In this document: one piece after another, positions 60,859 to 64,000 of the stretch
Numbering within the stretch: position 1 is the first letter of the stretch
Layout of the letters: every line of letters starts with the position of its first letter
DNA from: Rodentibacter sp901420285
GTDB lineage: Bacteria; Pseudomonadota; Gammaproteobacteria; Enterobacterales; Pasteurellaceae
NCBI RefSeq assembly: GCF_041734645.1
Contig: NZ_CP162010.1
Location: 124,001 to 188,000, forward strand
Direction: 5' to 3'
DNA length: 64,000 nt
Program-made: the position numbers and the translations under genes
Notes under the pieces: generated by a model
Seen by the model: only the letters and a program-made list of their open reading frames with translations
What the model was told of the DNA's origin: nothing
Database searches by the model: none

Positions 60859-60909
60859 ATACAAATGATGTACGATTCTATTATTTGTGTATTAAATGTC
60901 AATACAAAA
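60859..60909. promoter_or_regulatory. Candidate operator of the toxin-antitoxin pair
   Basis: Half-sites related to ACAAAT recur: TATACAAAT at 60859-60867, its inverse ATTTGTGTATT at 60882-60892, and AATACAAAA at 60900-60908. They lie 20 to 65 bases before the antitoxin start, as expected for a ribbon-helix-helix regulator. Confidence 0.45.
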
Positions 60910-60931
60910 AAGGTCAGCATTGCTGACCGTT
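60905..60931 (-). terminator. Terminator after nqrM
   Basis: GGTCAGCA and TGCTGACC (60912-60928) form a tight stem; on the minus strand a T run follows. It separates the nqr genes from the toxin-antitoxin operon. Confidence 0.88.
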
Positions 60932-60935
60932 TAGT

Positions 60936-61196
60936 TTACTTCACTTCATAAAACGACGAATCATCATTTTTCTTGGTAAATTTTTGTTCGTATTCTGCTT
61001 TAGCTTGTTCATCACCCGCATCGAGTTTGGATTGGAGCGTATCGCAAGGTTTGTCGCAGTCGCAGGCTTTGGCAATGCCTAGGGTGGATAAACCGCCGCA
61101 ACTACCTTTTAAACTTTTCTTTTTAACGATAAAACCGATAGACATCAGTAAAATAATGGCGACAAAAGCGATAAGAGTGAAAAATAAAGTTTGCAT
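60936..61196 (-). CDS. nqrM: Na+-NQR maturation protein NqrM
   Basis: Small membrane protein needed to assemble the iron-sulfur/iron centre of the sodium-pumping NADH:quinone reductase. The 86 residues have one N-terminal helix and the cysteine cluster SLKGSCGGLSTLG then ACDCDKPC, characteristic of the family. It follows apbE by 2 bases, the usual order behind nqrF. Confidence 0.94.
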   Translation of the reverse strand: MQTLFFTLIAFVAIILLMSIGFIVKKKSLKGSCGGLSTLGIAKACDCDKPCDTLQSKLDAGDEQAKAEYEQKFTKKNDDSSFYEVK

Positions 61197-61198
61197 AG

Positions 61199-62239
61199 TT
61201 ATTCCTTGGTTTCCGTTAATTTTTTAAAGGCAGATGACATTTTGGTTTCAAAGCCTTTATCCGTTTTGATAATCAAATAAATCGCGAGATTATTTTTCTC
61301 GGCCACCTCAAGCGCTTTCTCTTCGCCAAGCACAAACAATCCTGTGGATAAACCGTCAGCAGTCATGGAAGTCGGCGCTAACACAGTGATCGACGCTAAA
61401 TGATGCTGAATGGGATAGCCGGTTTTTGGATCGATTTCATGGGCAAAACGCTGGCCATTTTCTTCAAAATAAATACGATAGTCACCGGAGGTTGCCATCG
61501 CCATATTATTTAAACCAATTACATTTTCAACCGCTCTTTCGCCCGTAGTATTCGGTTTTTCGATGGCGATTTGCCAAGGTTTTCCTTCAGAATTCTTACC
61601 TTTGGCGCGAATTTCACCACCGATTTCTACCATATAATTTTGTGCGTTGAGTTGCTCCAATTTTTCTGCCACTTGATCCACACCAAAACCTTTCGCGATG
61701 GAAGATAAATCAATATAAACCTGTGGAATTTTCTTGGTTAAGGTCGGGATGTTGCCGTTCATTTCAAGAGCGATTTTATCAATGCCGACCCAAGCTTGAC
61801 GTTCGGCCAGCTGCTCGCTTGCCGGTTGACGTTCCGGCCGTTTTTCCGGACCAAAGCCCCAAAGATTGACAACAGGCCCCACGGTGACATCTAATGCGCC
61901 TTCAGTCATTTTATTCAAACGAATCGCTTCTGCTAATACTTTTGCAAGATCCTGAGAAATTTCAATCGGTGTATTCACTTGAGTATTTTGATTGAAACGA
62001 CTTAATTCGGAATCTTTAATGTAAGTGGACATTTTCGCATTTACGTCTTGTAAAATCGCTTCGATTTGTTCATGAATTTTCTGCGATGTTTCGGTAACGG
62101 AACCGTCATCGATATATTTCACATGATAAGTGGTGCCCATGGTGTTGCCGCTCAAGAGCACCGCATTGGCGGCTTGCCGGCAGACCGTCAAAGAAAATGC
62201 CATGGCAATTGCGATAACGACACTCAATAGTTTTTTCAT
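61199..62239 (-). CDS. apbE: FAD:protein FMN transferase
   Basis: Attaches FMN to threonines of NqrB and NqrC in the sodium pump. The 346 residues begin with a lipoprotein signal ending LTVC (Cys20); the ApbE core includes GNTMGTTYHVKYI, DVTVGPVVNLWGFGP, SSIAKGFGVDQVA and the C-terminal TSMTADGLSTGLFVLGEEKAL metal/flavin site. A motif copy just after the lipobox (62157-62167) encodes AANAVLLSG in an unconserved linker. Confidence 0.96.
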   Translation of the reverse strand: MKKLLSVVIAIAMAFSLTVCRQAANAVLLSGNTMGTTYHVKYIDDGSVTETSQKIHEQIEAILQDVNAKMSTYIKDSELSRFNQNTQVNTPIEISQDLAKVLAEAIRLNKMTEGALDVTVGPVVNLWGFGPEKRPERQPASEQLAERQAWVGIDKIALEMNGNIPTLTKKIPQVYIDLSSIAKGFGVDQVAEKLEQLNAQNYMVEIGGEIRAKGKNSEGKPWQIAIEKPNTTGERAVENVIGLNNMAMATSGDYRIYFEENGQRFAHEIDPKTGYPIQHHLASITVLAPTSMTADGLSTGLFVLGEEKALEVAEKNNLAIYLIIKTDKGFETKMSSAFKKLTETKE

Positions 62240-62313
62240 TTTTCTTTCCTAACGAGATGAATTACAGGCAAACCGACTTTTCAATCCGCTTGCCTGTAAT
62301 TCATATTAAATAT

Positions 62314-62353
62314 TGACCGCACTTCTCTTGCGATAAAGAGCAAAGTGCGGTCA
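62314..62353. terminator. Classical uptake-signal pair between nqrF and apbE
   Basis: TGACCGCACTT (62314-62324) and AAGTGCGGTCA (62343-62353) are inverted copies of the known Haemophilus uptake signal with an 18-base spacer, able to form a hairpin. A run of seven T follows on the plus strand; termination of the minus-strand nqr transcript would be weaker. Confidence 0.75.
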
Positions 62354-62381
62354 TTTTTTTATGTGTTTTGATTAACTAAAA

Positions 62382-63617
62382 TCAACCACCGAAGTCATCC
62401 AATAAGATGTTTTCATCTTCAACACCAAGGTCTTTCAACATTTTGATGACCGCCGCGTTCATGACCGGAGGGCCGCACATATAGTATTCACAGTCTTCCG
62501 GCGCTTCGTGATTTTTCAGGTAGTTTTCATAAAGCACGTTGTGAATAAAGCCTGTATAGCCTGTCCAGTTGTCTTCCGGTAATGGATCGGAAAGTGCAAC
62601 GTGCCATGTAAAGTTTGGATTTTCTGCAGCAAGCTGATCAAAATCCTCCACATAGAACATTTCACGTTTAGAACGCGCACCATACCAGAACGACATTTTA
62701 CGTTTGGAATGTAAACGTTTTAATTGGTCAAAGATATGGGAACGCATTGGCGCCATACCCGCACCGCCGCCGATAAAGACCATTTCGGCATCGGTATCTT
62801 TCGCGAAGAATTCACCGAATGGACCGGAAATCGTCACTTTATCACCCGGTTTTAACGACCAAATATAAGAAGACATCTGTCCCGGAGGGGCATCCGGTTG
62901 ACGTGGTGGAGGTGTCGCAATACGCACGTTCAGCATAATAATGCCTTTTTCTTCCGGATAAGACGCCATGGAGTAAGCACGGATAATATGCTCATCCACT
63001 TTGGACACATAACGCCATAAGTCGTATTTATCCCAGTCCTCGTGGTATTCTTTCGGAATATCGAAATCTTTGTAGTAAACCGTATGAGGATCGGCTTCGA
63101 TTTGGATATAACCACCGGCACGGAATGGCACTTCTTCACCCTCAGGAATCGCTAATTTAAGCTCTTTGATAAAGGTGGCTTTGTTATCGTTAGAAATAAC
63201 GGTACATTCCCATTTTTTCACACCGAAAATCTCTTCCGGTAATTCGATATCCATGTTGCCTTTCACGTTTACCTGGCAAGAAAGGCGATAGCCTTCTTTT
63301 GCCTCACGTTTGGTAATGTGGGATAACTCAGTCGGTAAAATTTCACCGCCGCCGCTTTTTACTTTCACGACACATTGACCGCAGGAGCCACCGCCGCCAC
63401 AAGCCGATGACACAAAAATCCCTTTGCTGGCAAGGGCGCCGAGCAATTTGCCGCCAGCCGGTAAGGTAATGGCTTTACTCGGGTCATCGTTAATTTGAAT
63501 GGTAATGTCGCCGGAATCCACTAATTTGGATTTAGCAAACAGGATGATTGCAACGAGCACCAAAACAATGGCTGTAAAGGCTGCAACACCGAGTAAAAGA
63601 ATTGTAGTTTCGCTCAT
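62382..63617 (-). CDS. nqrF: Na+-translocating NADH:quinone reductase subunit F
   Basis: Entry point of electrons: oxidises NADH through FAD and a 2Fe-2S cluster. The 411 residues have an N-terminal membrane helix (about 5-27), ferredoxin cysteines at 73, 79, 82 and 114, the FAD motif RAYSMASYP near 212 and the NADH-binding CGPPVMNAAV near 386. It follows nqrE by 11 bases; the rest of the nqr operon would lie past the window end. Confidence 0.97.
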   Translation of the reverse strand: MSETTILLLGVAAFTAIVLVLVAIILFAKSKLVDSGDITIQINDDPSKAITLPAGGKLLGALASKGIFVSSACGGGGSCGQCVVKVKSGGGEILPTELSHITKREAKEGYRLSCQVNVKGNMDIELPEEIFGVKKWECTVISNDNKATFIKELKLAIPEGEEVPFRAGGYIQIEADPHTVYYKDFDIPKEYHEDWDKYDLWRYVSKVDEHIIRAYSMASYPEEKGIIMLNVRIATPPPRQPDAPPGQMSSYIWSLKPGDKVTISGPFGEFFAKDTDAEMVFIGGGAGMAPMRSHIFDQLKRLHSKRKMSFWYGARSKREMFYVEDFDQLAAENPNFTWHVALSDPLPEDNWTGYTGFIHNVLYENYLKNHEAPEDCEYYMCGPPVMNAAVIKMLKDLGVEDENILLDDFGG

Positions 63618-63628
63618 TTATGCACTCC

Positions 63629-64000
63629 TTATAACTGAATACCGGAGAATGACATAAAGCCAAGCGCCATTAAGCCTGCGGAGATAAAGGTAATCCCTAA
63701 ACCGCGTAAACCTGCCGGCACGTCAGAATATTTCATTTTCTCAGTTAAGCCGGCCAATGCAACAATCGCCAGCATCCAACCTAAGCCTGCACCAATACCA
63801 TACACGGCGGATTCGGCGAAGGTATATTCACGTTGAATGGCAAAGGATACACCACCGAAGATCGCACAGTTTACGGCAATAAGCGGAAGGAAAATCCCCA
63901 ATGCGTTATAAAGTGCCGGGAAGAATTTATCGAGCGTCATTTCAAGAATTTGAACGATACCCGCGATAATCCCGATAAATGTAATGAAGCTTAAGAAGGA
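63629..64000 (-). CDS. nqrE: Na+-translocating NADH:quinone reductase subunit E, partial
   Basis: Membrane subunit of the sodium pump. Only the C-terminal 123 codons are in the window; the start is beyond position 64000 (the family is about 198 residues). Visible helices include SFITFIGIIAGIVQILEMTL and LGIFLPLIAVNCAIFGG, whose cysteine belongs to the iron site shared with NqrD, and the C-terminal SAGLMALGFMSFSGIQL. Confidence 0.95.
   Translation of the reverse strand, partial: SFLSFITFIGIIAGIVQILEMTLDKFFPALYNALGIFLPLIAVNCAIFGGVSFAIQREYTFAESAVYGIGAGLGWMLAIVALAGLTEKMKYSDVPAGLRGLGITFISAGLMALGFMSFSGIQL

Noticed and set aside
51..62168. The CAATGCGGTGCT copies as remnants of a mobile element (REP/MITE)
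   Set aside because: Outside the 12-base core and a short A/T extension the flanks are unrelated, and single copies lie inside essential genes in every frame; an element would carry longer shared sequence and disrupt them.

Overview
The window comes from a gammaproteobacterium of the family Pasteurellaceae, in or near the Haemophilus/Aggregatibacter/Pasteurella lineage. Three things point there. The gene blocks match Haemophilus-type order (slt-trpR-mtgA, prmA-dusB-fis, proC-hcaT-like beside rdgC, an eptA-like gene beside pyrH). The protein sequences look Pasteurellaceae-like. A few copies of the classical Haemophilus uptake signal AAGTGCGGT are present. I cannot name a species from sequence alone. 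The visible genes are almost all core housekeeping genes; there is no prophage, IS element or CRISPR array.

Layout. 0.1-2.6 kb: minus-strand operon yiiM-ychJ-yihY-dtd. 2.7-5.9 kb: yjgR, a frameshifted udp and a small lipoprotein. 6.0-9.6 kb: minus-strand yibN-secB-gpsA-cysE-aroE-like operon. 10-12 kb: dcuB and a DUF3108-like protein. 12.2-15.6 kb: selenocysteine cluster (selC tRNA, selA, selB). 15.6-27.4 kb: lipoprotein, DASS transporter, rluE, yqhA, rmuC, formate/nitrite channel, AhpD-like protein, lpxH, plsC-ftsP, slyX, fkpA. 27.5-28.9 kb: a decayed yheO followed by tusDCB. 29.0-37.5 kb: the spc and alpha ribosomal operons (rplN to rplQ), joined directly behind tusB. 37.6-43.1 kb: mtgA, trpR, slt, yciI, yciA, yciB, yciC. 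43.5-51.0 kb: srmB/trmN6, fis, dusB, prmA, a DMT transporter, an hcaT-like MFS gene and proC. 51.1-58.8 kb: rdgC, tyrP, a methyltransferase, rpsB-tsf, an eptA-like gene and pyrH. 58.9-64 kb: mnmA, a TacAT-type toxin-antitoxin pair, nqrM-apbE-nqrF and the cut-off nqrE.

The main unexpected feature is a short motif, consensus CAATGCGGTGCT. By eye I count about 47 exact copies of its 9-base core AATGCGGTG (either strand), against about 8 of the classical AAGTGCGGT; chance predicts about 0.5 for any 9-mer in 64 kb. The two share TGCGGT and differ by one core base. The new motif lies inside many genes in any reading frame, and seven times forms tight inverted pairs at gene ends that look like transcription terminators. 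This is how uptake signal sequences behave, so I infer a divergent or second uptake-signal dialect.

Regulatory elements seen include the S4-binding alpha-operon leader before rpsM, a structured S2 leader before rpsB, two TyrR boxes over a tyrP promoter, a Trp operator before trpR, a possible FNR site before dcuB, and many intrinsic terminators. Two genes look broken: udp (one-base deletion in a G run) and yheO (early stop plus internal deletion).
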